Source: JAJNBA01 sp963842295
GTDB lineage: Bacteria; Actinomycetota; UBA4738; HRBIN12
Reading direction: 5' to 3'
Assembly (NCBI GenBank): GCA_963842295.1
Contig: CAWJFY010000007.1
Span: 186,001-250,000 of the forward strand
Length of the DNA stretch: 64,000 bases
In this document: positions 16,337 through 24,789 of the stretch, piece after piece
How positions within the stretch are numbered: the stretch's first letter is position 1
Layout of the letters: the number at the start of each line of letters is the position of its first letter
Notes under the pieces: generated by a model
Seen by the model: only the letters and a program-made list of their open reading frames with translations
Told to the model about the DNA's origin: nothing
Databases searched by the model: none
Position numbers and translations under genes: made by a program

Positions 16337-17206
16337 TCAAGCCGGCTTGCGGGCCCGAAGCAGGAGGTAGTCGAGCAACCCTCGCTCCCACAGGACGTCG
16401 GCCTGGCCGAGCATCACGCGGGCGGCGAGCGCGAGGGACCTTCCCTCGCCCTCGCCTCGCCCGTCGAGGCGGTCGCGGACGAAGCGCAGGGCGGGCGCGA
16501 TCACTCGGGCGCCGATGAGGTCGGACCGCACGTCCTCGAAGCCGGCGGCCGTGGCCGTGGCGGCGATCCGGCCGGGCGAGGCGGCGGCGGCCGAGCGAAG
16601 GCCCCAGACGCGCAGCATCGCCACGGCTGCGGCCGCCTCCCGGAGGCCCTCCGGGCGACGGAGCGTCGGAACGTCGGACATCGTGAGGACGCCACCGGGA
16701 CGCAGGACGCGGAACGCCTCGCGGAGGAACCGATCGCGCGAGGAGAAATGGAAGGCGGCCTCCACGCTGATCACCCCGTCGAAGGAGCGGTCGGCGAACG
16801 GGAGCCTGCACGCGTCCGCGCACACGGCGCGGGCGCCTGCGTCCCGCAGGCGCCCGCGCCCCGCTTCCAGCTGGGACCACGTGATGTTCACCGCCGTCAG
16901 CGACCGCGGACGTGCGACCTCCGCGATCACCGGATCCTGGGCGGCGAGGCCGTTCCCGACGTCGAGGGCATCGCCGCCGACCGGAAGGTCGGCCGCGAGC
17001 TCCTCGATCAACCTGCGAACCGCGACCGGCGCCTCAGTCGGATCGCTGCCATCCCCTTCCCAGAGCCCGAGGTTCAGCCAGCCGGGCGCCAGCGCGAGGA
17101 AGAAGTCGGGGCCGATCGAGTCGTACACGGTGGCGGCCGGGTTCCCGCCGTAGCGCAGCATCGCGATCGCGTGCCGGAGGTTCTCTCGGCTCCAGTCGAC
17201 CGACAT
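16337..17206 (-). CDS. SAM-dependent methyltransferase (class I)
   Basis: 289 residues. Motif I is ALDVGNGLAAQD rather than the usual GxGxG, then SLTAVNITWSQLEAGRGR (acidic position replaced by N), LPFADRSFDGVISVEAAFHF, and LREAFRVLRPGG. The ISVEAAFHF segment resembles sterol/tocopherol-type small-molecule methyltransferases. Substrate unknown. ATG at 17206 or GTG one codon earlier may be used; no ribosome binding site is seen. Confidence 0.78.
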   Translation of the reverse strand: MSVDWSRENLRHAIAMLRYGGNPAATVYDSIGPDFFLALAPGWLNLGLWEGDGSDPTEAPVAVRRLIEELAADLPVGGDALDVGNGLAAQDPVIAEVARPRSLTAVNITWSQLEAGRGRLRDAGARAVCADACRLPFADRSFDGVISVEAAFHFSSRDRFLREAFRVLRPGGVLTMSDVPTLRRPEGLREAAAAVAMLRVWGLRSAAAASPGRIAATATAAGFEDVRSDLIGARVIAPALRFVRDRLDGRGEGEGRSLALAARVMLGQADVLWERGLLDYLLLRARKPA

Positions 17207-17693
17207 CACCCACGCCGACCCAGGCTCGCGTCGTCCAGCCTCACGTGGCTCGGGTTCGGCGGCGAGGTGCTGTCGCCATGTGTGCGGAGCAGGTCATCTG
17301 CATGCGCATCCTACGTGCGCATCGGAGGACTCCAAGCCGCGATCCGAGGATGTGAGACCGGCCGTTCGCCTTAGGCCAAACGCCTGTATCGCGCGGTGCT
17401 TCGGCGGCGTAGCCTTCGCCTGAGACTCCCCCAGATGGGCTACGCAGGGAGAGGGATAGGGAAAGAGAGCCCCCGAAGAGCGACCTTGCGTCTGTCGACG
17501 ATCGAGGATCCCAGAGAGCAGCACGCATGACCCCAGCCGGACCTCACGACCGCAGCGTGACGGTCCCTGGGAAGTGGCTCCCCCGGCCAGAAGGGCCGGG
17601 GGGGCCACTCCATCTTCGGCCGGTCGCTCGAGCGGAGTACCACGATCGGCGCTCGATCCGAACGCGCCGCGCGGAGGGACATGGAGCCCGATC
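17207..17693. other. Gene-poor interval of about 490 bases
   Basis: No open frame here has recognisable protein similarity. It contains an inverted repeat ATGCGCA-N7-TGCGCAT (17302-17322), a CGTAGCC/GGCTACG pair about 22 bases apart near 17407-17436, and a strong 16-bp hairpin at 17573-17609 listed separately. It lies between two minus-strand genes and could hold the promoter of the methyltransferase. Confidence 0.5.
17573..17609 (-). terminator. Sixteen-base-pair hairpin downstream of the beta-propeller lipoprotein gene
   Basis: Positions 17573-17588 pair with 17594-17609 throughout (one G-T pair) around the loop AGAAG. It lies 85 bases beyond the stop of the minus-strand lipoprotein gene. 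No T run follows on either strand, so termination is inferred from stem strength. Confidence 0.5.
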
Positions 17694-18695
17694 TCACTCG
17701 GGGACCGCGACCTTGAGGAGCTCGGCCGCGTCGAGGAGTGGAAACCAGAACGCCCCATCAGCCTGGACGAAGAGCTGGTTGGCGTTGATGGCTCCTTGGT
17801 CGGAGACGGCCCACGTGCCGGTCACCTCACCGGAGGCAGGATCCACCCGTTGGAGGATCGGGCCCATGTCGGTCGCGATCCATAGCGATCCATCGTGGAA
17901 GAGGAGTCCGTCGGGGAGCGGTTCCGTCGAAATCGGCGGACCGGGCTCGTTCGTCTCGGGGTCGATCCGTTGGACCGAGTCGCTGTCCACCGACGAGACC
18001 CATAGCCCTCCATCCGCCTCGGCCATCACCTGCGGTCCGAACTCGGTCGGGACCTCCGCCTGGACCTTGCCGGTCGGATCGATCCGGGTGATCGTCGAGT
18101 CGAGGTAGTTGGAGACCCACACGCTCCCGAAGGCAACGGTCACGAACCGCGGCTCGAGCCCGACCTCGATCGGCGGTCCCGCCCGGTTCGTCCCCGGGTC
18201 GATGACCACCACCGCACCGCTCTCTTCGCACACCACCCATAGCCCGCGGTCGTCCGCGGCCATACCCTCAGGCGCCTTGCACACGTCGATGGTGGCGGCG
18301 ACCTCGTTCCCCGAAGGATCGATCCGCGACACGGTGTCGTCCCCCGAGTTCGAGACCCACACGGAGCCGAATCCCGTCGTGGCTTCGAGAGGCACCGCAC
18401 CGACCGGGATCGTCGCGACAACGGAGTCAGTCGCCGGGTCGATCCTCGACACGCTGGGCGTGCCGCCGCTCTCGAACTCGGAGTTCACGATCCATACGCT
18501 GCCGAAACCCTCGGCGATGCCGATCGGCTCGCCACCTACCGGCACACGCGCAAGCTCTTCGAGCGCCAACGGATCGCTCGATGTGACGGACGGCGAAGGG
18601 GACGACGCCGCGATCTCTTCCGCCGCGCCGCACCCGGAGGCCACCCAGGAGACCGTCACGACGACAGCGAGTAGCCGTGCGCCAGCGATCCCCAT
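17694..18695 (-). CDS. Beta-propeller lipoprotein (YncE/NHL-like repeats)
   Basis: 333 residues. A signal peptide ends in the lipobox ASGC, followed by a Ser/Pro-rich linker and then six or so repeats of the form GFGSVWVSNxxDDTVSRIDPxT (for example GFGSVWIVNSE, GFGSVWVSNSG, AFGSVWVSNYL, DGGLWVSSVD, DGSLWIATD), which build a propeller on the outer membrane face. Such domains bind ligands or proteins; virginiamycin B lyase uses a similar fold, but no catalytic residues can be assigned. The ATG at 18695 is nine bases after a TAGCGT box; a GTG two codons earlier is the alternative. Confidence 0.78.
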   Translation of the reverse strand: MGIAGARLLAVVVTVSWVASGCGAAEEIAASSPSPSVTSSDPLALEELARVPVGGEPIGIAEGFGSVWIVNSEFESGGTPSVSRIDPATDSVVATIPVGAVPLEATTGFGSVWVSNSGDDTVSRIDPSGNEVAATIDVCKAPEGMAADDRGLWVVCEESGAVVVIDPGTNRAGPPIEVGLEPRFVTVAFGSVWVSNYLDSTITRIDPTGKVQAEVPTEFGPQVMAEADGGLWVSSVDSDSVQRIDPETNEPGPPISTEPLPDGLLFHDGSLWIATDMGPILQRVDPASGEVTGTWAVSDQGAINANQLFVQADGAFWFPLLDAAELLKVAVPE

Positions 18696-18704
18696 GACCA
18701 CGCG

Positions 18705-18710
18705 ACGCTA
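18705..18710 (-). promoter_or_regulatory. Candidate -10 box TAGCGT for the lipoprotein gene
   Basis: TAGCGT lies nine bases before the ATG at 18695 and three before the alternative GTG. Confidence 0.4.
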
Positions 18711-18781
18711 CGCGAGCCGCCCCGACGGGACCAGCGTGTCGCAAGACACCGCAAGGTCGCTGGGCAATATCTCGAAAGAGA

Positions 18782-21109
18782 TCAGGCGGTGACGAGCGCT
18801 CGCTCGAGCGCGATCTCCAATACCTCGGAGACCGCCTCGGCCCGGTGGAACGTCATCTCCTCCCGCACCTGCTCGGGCACGTCGTCCAGATCGCCTTCGT
18901 TCCGCGCCGGCAGGATGACCTCCTTCAGGCCCGCCCGGTGGGCAGCCAGGACCTTCTGCTTCACCCCTCCGATCGGGAGGACCCGTCCTTGAAGCGTCAC
19001 CTCGCCCGTCATCGCCACCTCGGATCGGACGGGACGCCCGGTGAGGAGCGACGCCAGAGCGGTGGTCATCGCGATGCCCGCGCTGGGGCCGTCCTTGGGC
19101 ACGGCACCGGCGGGCACGTGAACATGGAACCGGCCTCGGAGTCGCTCCGCGGGGATGTCGAGCTCCGCCGAGTGAGAGCGGACGTACGAGAGCGCGATCC
19201 GGGCCGACTCCTTCATCACGTCGCCGAGCTGTCCGGTGAGCGTGAGGCCGTCTTCGGCCACGTCCTCGCGTGTGGCTTCGATGAAGAGCACGTCGCCGCC
19301 CGTGCCGGTGACCGCCAGGCCCGTCGCCACGCCGGGCACCGCCGTGCGATCCGCCGCCTCGAAGAAGAACTTCTGACGCCCGAGGTAGGCGCGGAGATCG
19401 GACGAGTCGACGCGCACGGGCGGGGCGACTTCACCGGCGGTGAGCTTCGTGGTCACCTTGCGGAGGATCTTCCCGAGCTCACGCTCGAGGTTCCGGACGC
19501 CGGCCTCGCGCGTGTAGTCGCCGACGACGCCTCGGAGGGCGTCGTCGGCGACGTCGACCTCCTCTGGACGCAGGCCGTTCCGCTCGACCTGGCGCGGCAG
19601 CAGGTGCCGCCTGGCGATCGCGACCTTCTCATCCTCCGTGTACCCGTCGATGCGGATCACTTCCATCCGGTCGAGCAAGGGCCCCGCGATCGTCTCCGCG
19701 ACGTTCGCGGTCGCGATGAACAACACCTCGGACAGATCCAGGTCCACGTCGAGGTAGTGGTCGCGGAACGTGTGGTTCTGTGCGGGGTCGAGGACCTCGA
19801 GCAGTGCGCTCGAGGGGTCCCCTCGCCAGTCGGCACCGACCTTGTCGACCTCGTCCAGCATCATCACCGGGTTCTTCGTGCCCGCGTCCTTCAACGCACG
19901 CACGATCCGGCCCGGCAAGGCACCGACGTAGGTCCGACGGTGACCCCGGATCTCGGACTCGTCATGGACGCCGCCGAGCGAGACCCGCACGAACTTCCTC
20001 CCGAGCGCGCGTGCGACGGACTCCCCCAGCGATGTCTTTCCGACACCGGGAGGTCCCACCAGCGTGAGGATCGCGCCGGAGCCGCGGCCGCCCGTCTCCA
20101 CCAGACCGCGCTCGGCCCGGAGCTTCCGGACGGCGAGGTACTCGAGGATCCGATCCTTGACGTCGCCCAAGCCCTCATGGTCCGCATCGAGCACGGCTCG
20201 AGCTTCCGAGATGTCGAGGTTGTCTTCCGTCTTGGCGGACCACGGAACGTCCAGGAGCCAGTCGAGGTAGGTGCGGATCCATCCGTATTCGGGCGATTGC
20301 TCCGACGTGCGCTCGAGCCGGCCGAGCTCCCGCTCGGCCTGCGTGCGCACGTCGTCTGGCATCCCCGCGTCCGTGATCCTGGTCCGATACTCCTCGACGA
20401 CATCCTCTGTCCCGTCCTCGCCGAGCTCCTTCCGGATCGCGGCCATCTGCTCTCGCAGCAGCATCTCCCGCTGGCGCTCCTCGAGGCTGCCCGCGACCTC
20501 GTCGCGGATCCGTTCCTTGACCTGGACCTCCGCGAGGGTCTCCTTCGCCCACTTGAGGACCTTCTCGAGCCGAGCCTCGACGTCGAGGGTCTCGAGGACC
20601 TCCACCTTCTGCTCGAAGGAAAGGTCGGGCGAGTACCCAGAGGTATCCGCCAGCTGCCCCGGATCGGTCACGCCGCGTAGGAACTCGGCGACCGCGGGGA
20701 TCCCGCGAGCGTCGGTGATGGCCTCGACCGCCCCGCGGTACTCCTTGCCGAGCTCCCGGGCTCGATCGCTCACGGGCTCTTCGGCCGGCTCGATCTGGAC
20801 CCACGTCGCCTCTCCGGTGCCGGGGACCCCGAGGCCGACGGTCGCCCGCCGGAGCCCGCGGATGACGACGGCTTCCACGCCGTTCCGCATCCGCCCGACG
20901 TCCTCGATCTTGGCCACGACCCCGACGCGTGCGTACCGGCCCTCTACCCGGGGGACGGTCAGCAGTTCCGCATCATCGCCCTCGGCCGTGGCGCCGATCG
21001 CCGCCCGAGCCTCATCTGACTCGATGGTGAGCGTCACCACCATGCCGGGCAACACGACTCCCGTCGTCAGTGGCAACAGAGGTAGGGCTTGGGTGTCGAG
21101 CTCGTTCAT
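18782..21109 (-). CDS. lon: ATP-dependent protease Lon
   Basis: 775 residues with the full Lon layout: N-terminal substrate domain beginning LPLLPLTTGVVLPGMVVTL, coiled middle region, AAA+ module with Walker A GPPGVGKT (352-359) and Walker B VMMLDE (415-420), and a C-terminal protease domain with the Ser-Lys dyad S676 in PKDGPSAGIAM and K719 in GGVKQKV. It degrades misfolded and regulatory proteins in the cytosol. GAGAG precedes the ATG. I do not see an HspR-type inverted repeat upstream. Divergent from the ABC exporter. Confidence 0.96.
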   Translation of the reverse strand: MNELDTQALPLLPLTTGVVLPGMVVTLTIESDEARAAIGATAEGDDAELLTVPRVEGRYARVGVVAKIEDVGRMRNGVEAVVIRGLRRATVGLGVPGTGEATWVQIEPAEEPVSDRARELGKEYRGAVEAITDARGIPAVAEFLRGVTDPGQLADTSGYSPDLSFEQKVEVLETLDVEARLEKVLKWAKETLAEVQVKERIRDEVAGSLEERQREMLLREQMAAIRKELGEDGTEDVVEEYRTRITDAGMPDDVRTQAERELGRLERTSEQSPEYGWIRTYLDWLLDVPWSAKTEDNLDISEARAVLDADHEGLGDVKDRILEYLAVRKLRAERGLVETGGRGSGAILTLVGPPGVGKTSLGESVARALGRKFVRVSLGGVHDESEIRGHRRTYVGALPGRIVRALKDAGTKNPVMMLDEVDKVGADWRGDPSSALLEVLDPAQNHTFRDHYLDVDLDLSEVLFIATANVAETIAGPLLDRMEVIRIDGYTEDEKVAIARRHLLPRQVERNGLRPEEVDVADDALRGVVGDYTREAGVRNLERELGKILRKVTTKLTAGEVAPPVRVDSSDLRAYLGRQKFFFEAADRTAVPGVATGLAVTGTGGDVLFIEATREDVAEDGLTLTGQLGDVMKESARIALSYVRSHSAELDIPAERLRGRFHVHVPAGAVPKDGPSAGIAMTTALASLLTGRPVRSEVAMTGEVTLQGRVLPIGGVKQKVLAAHRAGLKEVILPARNEGDLDDVPEQVREEMTFHRAEAVSEVLEIALERALVTA

Positions 21110-21253
21110 CTCTCAGTCCTTTCCACGCCCAGCAAAGAACGGGTTTTCCAACGCGGATATTCCAGCTCGTAATGAAGATTACGCCCTACCCACTTCTTGC
21201 CTTCCCTTCCGTCCACTCCCACCTGCTCGGATGGCGATGTCCCGGTCCGCCGG

Positions 21254-21259
21254 TAGTCT
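21254..21259 (+). promoter_or_regulatory. Candidate -10 box TAGTCT for leaderless ABC exporter operon
   Basis: TAGTCT ends eight bases before the ATG at 21268 and no ribosome binding site is present. Confidence 0.5.
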
Positions 21260-21267
21260 CTGCCGCC

Positions 21268-22281
21268 ATGGAAGAAGCGATCATCCGCACCGAGGGCCTC
21301 AAGAAATCCTTCGGCGAGGTGCAGGCCATCAAGGGCGTAGATCTCGCGGTCGAGCAGGGAACGGTGTTCGGCCTGCTCGGGCCCAACGGGGCGGGGAAGA
21401 CCACCACCATCCGGGTCCTCACCACCCTGCTCGAACCCGACGAGGGCACTGCAGTGGTCGCGGGATTCGACGTGGTCCGCGACGCGGTGCTCTTGCGGCC
21501 CGTGGTCGGCCTCGCCGGCCAGTTCGCCGCCGTGGACGAGAACCTCACGGGCCTCGAGAACCTCGAGATGGTGGGTCGCCTCTACCACCTCCCCCGATCC
21601 GAAGCTCGCCGCCGGGCCGAAGAGGTGCTCGAGCGCTTCGAGCTCAGCGAGGCCGCCCATCGAACCGCGAAGACGTACTCGGGCGGCATGCGTCGTCGTC
21701 TCGACGTCGGCGCGAGCCTCGTCGGGCGCCCGAAGGTGCTGTTCATGGACGAGCCCACGACGGGACTGGACCCTCGGAGCCGACTCGTCCTCTGGGAGCT
21801 GATCCGAGACCTCCAGAAGGAGGGAACGACGCTGCTGCTCTGCACCCAGTACCTGGAGGAGGCCGATCACCTCTGCGATCGGATCGCCGTGATCGACCTC
21901 GGGATGGTGATCGCCGAGGGAACCTCGGAGGAGCTCAAGAACAAGATCGGCGGCGAAGTGCTCGAGCTGCATGTCGCTCAGGAACACCTTCCCCGCGCAG
22001 CCGAGACCCTCAACGGACTCGGCGCCGGCGAACCCAATGTGGTCGAGGAGATCCGGCTGATCAGGATCCCTGTGGGCGCCGAGGGCCCGACCGTGCTGCT
22101 CGAAACGGTGCGGCGACTCGACGACGCGAACATCTCGATCGAAGACATCGCCCTGCACCGCCCCACCCTCGACGATGTGTTCCTCTCGCTCACCGGCCAC
22201 ACAGCCGAGATCGCCCTCGAGGAGGACGAGGAGCCGCCGCCGGAACCCGAGAAGAAGCGCCGAGGGAGGAAAGACCGATGA
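21268..22281 (+). CDS. ABC transporter ATP-binding protein (DrrA-like exporter)
   Basis: 337 residues. Walker A GPNGAGKTT (38-46), Q loop near 85, signature SGGMR (138-142), Walker B VLFMDEP (157-163) and a switch histidine region. The longer C-terminal domain (residues 225-320) and the GGMRRRLD signature are those of the DrrA/daunorubicin-resistance type. The last 25 residues are acidic then basic (EEDEEPPPEPEKKRRGRK). It energises the permease encoded next, whose start overlaps this stop as ATGA. Likely exports a hydrophobic compound or lipid; substrate unknown. Confidence 0.9.
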   Translation: MEEAIIRTEGLKKSFGEVQAIKGVDLAVEQGTVFGLLGPNGAGKTTTIRVLTTLLEPDEGTAVVAGFDVVRDAVLLRPVVGLAGQFAAVDENLTGLENLEMVGRLYHLPRSEARRRAEEVLERFELSEAAHRTAKTYSGGMRRRLDVGASLVGRPKVLFMDEPTTGLDPRSRLVLWELIRDLQKEGTTLLLCTQYLEEADHLCDRIAVIDLGMVIAEGTSEELKNKIGGEVLELHVAQEHLPRAAETLNGLGAGEPNVVEEIRLIRIPVGAEGPTVLLETVRRLDDANISIEDIALHRPTLDDVFLSLTGHTAEIALEEDEEPPPEPEKKRRGRKDR

Positions 22282-23102
22282 GCGCCGTTGCCCTGACCCA
22301 CCCTTCGATCGCGACTCGCGCGATGCTGTCCTTCTTCGACAGCCTCGTCGTCGCCAGGCGGAACCTGACGCAGATCGTCCGGATCCCGGCGGTCCTCGTG
22401 TTCGAGCTGGTTCAGCCGGTGATGTTCGTCCTGCTGTTCGTCTATGTGTTCGGTGGCAACATCATCGTTCCCGCGGGGTTCTCGTCGTACACGATGTACC
22501 TGATGCCCGGGATCATCATCCAGAACGCGATCTTCGGATCGACCACGACGGCGATCGGGATCGCCGAGGATCTGAAGTCCGGCCTGGTGGATCGGTTCCG
22601 TTCGCTCCCGATGGCACGCTCGGCGATGCTCGCCGGGCGGGCGACCTCCGACCTGGTCAAGAACTTCCTCCTGCTGTTGGTCGTGATCGGGATCGGCTAC
22701 CTCGTTGGCTTCTCGTTCGAAGAAGGGTTGATCAACGCGCTCGCGATGATCGTGCTCGTGATGGCCGTCAGCTTCGCGTTCTCCTGGGTGATGGCCGCGA
22801 TCGCCTTGTGGGTCAAGAAGTTGGAGGCGGTCCAGGCGGCCGCATTCACCGGGATCTTCCCCATCGTGTTCATGAGCTCGGCGCTCGTGCCCGTGCAAGG
22901 AATGGACGCGTGGGTCCAGGCGATCGCTCGCAACAACCCGATCACGCACTGGGCCAACCTGGCACGGGTCTTCACGGTCGGCCAGTACCCGACGAGCGGC
23001 GGCTCCACCGAGGAGCTCATCCTGATCTCCCTCGCGTGGATCATCGGTCTCCTGGCCGTCTTCATGCCTCTCTCGATCCGGCTCTACTCGAAGCTCACGT
23101 AG
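22278..23102 (+). CDS. ABC-2 type transporter permease (DrrB-like)
   Basis: 274 residues with six predicted membrane segments, the first at about 42-62. The ABC-2 signature is recognisable in AVQAAAFTGIFPIVFMSSALVP and in the C-terminal NNPITHWANLARVF. GGGAGGAAAG stands before the ATG, inside the end of the ATP-binding protein gene. Works as the membrane half of the exporter. The MFS transporter that follows by 58 bases may belong to the same transcript. Confidence 0.9.
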   Translation: MSAVALTHPSIATRAMLSFFDSLVVARRNLTQIVRIPAVLVFELVQPVMFVLLFVYVFGGNIIVPAGFSSYTMYLMPGIIIQNAIFGSTTTAIGIAEDLKSGLVDRFRSLPMARSAMLAGRATSDLVKNFLLLLVVIGIGYLVGFSFEEGLINALAMIVLVMAVSFAFSWVMAAIALWVKKLEAVQAAAFTGIFPIVFMSSALVPVQGMDAWVQAIARNNPITHWANLARVFTVGQYPTSGGSTEELILISLAWIIGLLAVFMPLSIRLYSKLT

Positions 23103-23160
23103 GGAACAGACCCGGCCCACCAGGGCGTTGGAATTTGGGTTGACCAGAGAGGACCGAGGG

Positions 23161-24765
23161 ATGCCGCTGCTGGGGTTCAAGGGGGACAACGCCCGCGAGA
23201 AGGTCGCCGTCCTGCTCACGATGTGTTTCGCGCTCGCGATGGCGATGCTCGACAACACCGTCGTCAATATCGCCCTCCCCACGATCCAGCGAGAGCTTGG
23301 GGCGACCGTGTCCGACCTGCAGTGGATCATCGACGGCTACGTCCTGGTGTTCGCTTCATTGCTCCTCACGGGCGGCATCCTCGGCGACCGCTACGGGCGG
23401 AAGAAGATGTTCCTCACCGGTCTGGCGATCTTCACCCTCGCCTCGCTCGGGTGCGGTCTCTCCGGGTCGGGCGGCCAGCTGATCGCGTTCCGGGCGCTCC
23501 AGGGCGTCGGCGCGGCCCTGCTGATGCCCGGCACGCTCTCGATCCTCACGGTGACCTTCCCGCCGGAGGAGCGCTCGAAGGCGATCGGGCTCTGGGCGGG
23601 CGTCAGCGGCCTGGCCCTCGCGCTGGGACCGACCCTGGGCGGTTGGATCGTCGAGCAAGGTGGTTGGGAGGCCGTCTTCTTCATCAACGTTCCGATCGGC
23701 GTGATCGCGTTCGCGGTCGCCTGGAGGACGGTGCGCGAGTCGGTCTCCGAGGAGACGCGGCACCTCGACCTGCCCGGCCTCGCGCTCGGCACCGCCGGAC
23801 TCTTCTCACTCACCTACGGCCTGATCGAGGCGAACCAGCGCGGATGGGGCGACAGCCTGATCGTGGGCTCGCTCGTGACCGCCGCGGTCCTGCTCGTCGG
23901 ATTCGTCGCCTGGGAGCGCCGGAGCCCGAAGGCGATGATGCCCCTGTCGTTCTTCCGGATCCCCGCGTTCAGCGCGGGCAATACCGTCGCGTTCTCGGTG
24001 TCGCTGGGGATGTTCTCGATCTTCTTGTTCGTCACGCTGTACATGCAGGCGATCCGTGGCTACACGCCGTTCCAGGCCGGCCTCCGATTCCTCCCGATGA
24101 CGCTCATGATCATCGTGACGGCGCCCATCGCCGGCCAGGTCGCACAACGGATCGGCCCCAGGATCCCGATGACGTACGGCCTCGTGCTCGCGTCGGCCGG
24201 CCTGCTGGGGCTGACGTTGGTGGAGCCCGACACGCCGTTCTGGGTACTGGCGATCCTGTTCGTGATGATGGGTCACGGGCTGGGCTCGACCTTCGCACCG
24301 ATGACCGCCGCCGTGATGGGCGCGGTCGGACCGCAACGCGCGGGGCTCGGCTCCGCGATGACCAACACGAGCCGCGAGGTCGGCGGCGTCCTCGGGATCG
24401 CCTTGTTGGGAACCGTCCTGTTCGACCGGCTCGGTGCCGTGCTCGTGCCCAAGCTCGCGGAGCTTGGACTCTCGGCGCCGCAGGCGAGCGCCATCGCGCA
24501 ATCGGCGTCCCACGGATTCGTCTCGCCCGATGAGCTCGCTGAGCTGGGCCTCTCGCCCGAACAGGTGCAGGGGTTCGCGGCAGCGTTCCGCGAGGCGTAT
24601 ATGAGCGGGTTCCACCTCGCGCTGTTGATCGCGGGACTGATCCTGCTGACGGCTGCCGTCGTCGCGAACCGGTTCATCCCGGGTCGGGCACACGCCGACG
24701 AGATCCACGCCGCCGCGGCCGCGGCCGCGGCCGCGAGAGAGCGCGTACCGGCCACGGCCGAGTAG
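23161..24765 (+). CDS. MFS drug exporter, DHA2 (EmrB/QacA, 14-TM) family
   Basis: 534 residues. Motif D1-like LDNTVVNIALPTIQREL in the first segment, motif A GDRYGRKK in the 2-3 loop, and LPGTLSILTVTFPPEERSKA of the antiporter family. Hydrophobic segments fit 14 helices and proton-driven efflux. The C terminus ends in a nine-alanine run (HAAAAAAAAARER). The ATG at 23161 follows GAGAGGACCGAGGG; a TTG 33 bases earlier lacks support. Next to an ABC exporter, it suggests a small efflux cluster. Confidence 0.88.
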   Translation: MPLLGFKGDNAREKVAVLLTMCFALAMAMLDNTVVNIALPTIQRELGATVSDLQWIIDGYVLVFASLLLTGGILGDRYGRKKMFLTGLAIFTLASLGCGLSGSGGQLIAFRALQGVGAALLMPGTLSILTVTFPPEERSKAIGLWAGVSGLALALGPTLGGWIVEQGGWEAVFFINVPIGVIAFAVAWRTVRESVSEETRHLDLPGLALGTAGLFSLTYGLIEANQRGWGDSLIVGSLVTAAVLLVGFVAWERRSPKAMMPLSFFRIPAFSAGNTVAFSVSLGMFSIFLFVTLYMQAIRGYTPFQAGLRFLPMTLMIIVTAPIAGQVAQRIGPRIPMTYGLVLASAGLLGLTLVEPDTPFWVLAILFVMMGHGLGSTFAPMTAAVMGAVGPQRAGLGSAMTNTSREVGGVLGIALLGTVLFDRLGAVLVPKLAELGLSAPQASAIAQSASHGFVSPDELAELGLSPEQVQGFAAAFREAYMSGFHLALLIAGLILLTAAVVANRFIPGRAHADEIHAAAAAAAAARERVPATAE

Positions 24766-24777
24766 CGGCCCTGCGCC

Positions 24778-24783
24778 TACCAT
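24778..24783 (+). promoter_or_regulatory. Candidate -10 box TACCAT for a leaderless membrane protein gene
   Basis: TACCAT ends six bases before the GTG at 24790, placing the transcript start at the start codon. Confidence 0.5.
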
Positions 24784-24789
24784 CTGCAC

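Noticed and set aside
17240..17760. Small open frames between the methyltransferase and the lipoprotein
   Set aside because: They overlap each other in several frames, have no ribosome binding site and show no recognisable domain.
24660..24760. The poly-alanine stretch as a repeat element
   Set aside because: It is GCC/GCG codon repetition inside the end of the MFS transporter gene, not a mobile or tandem DNA repeat.
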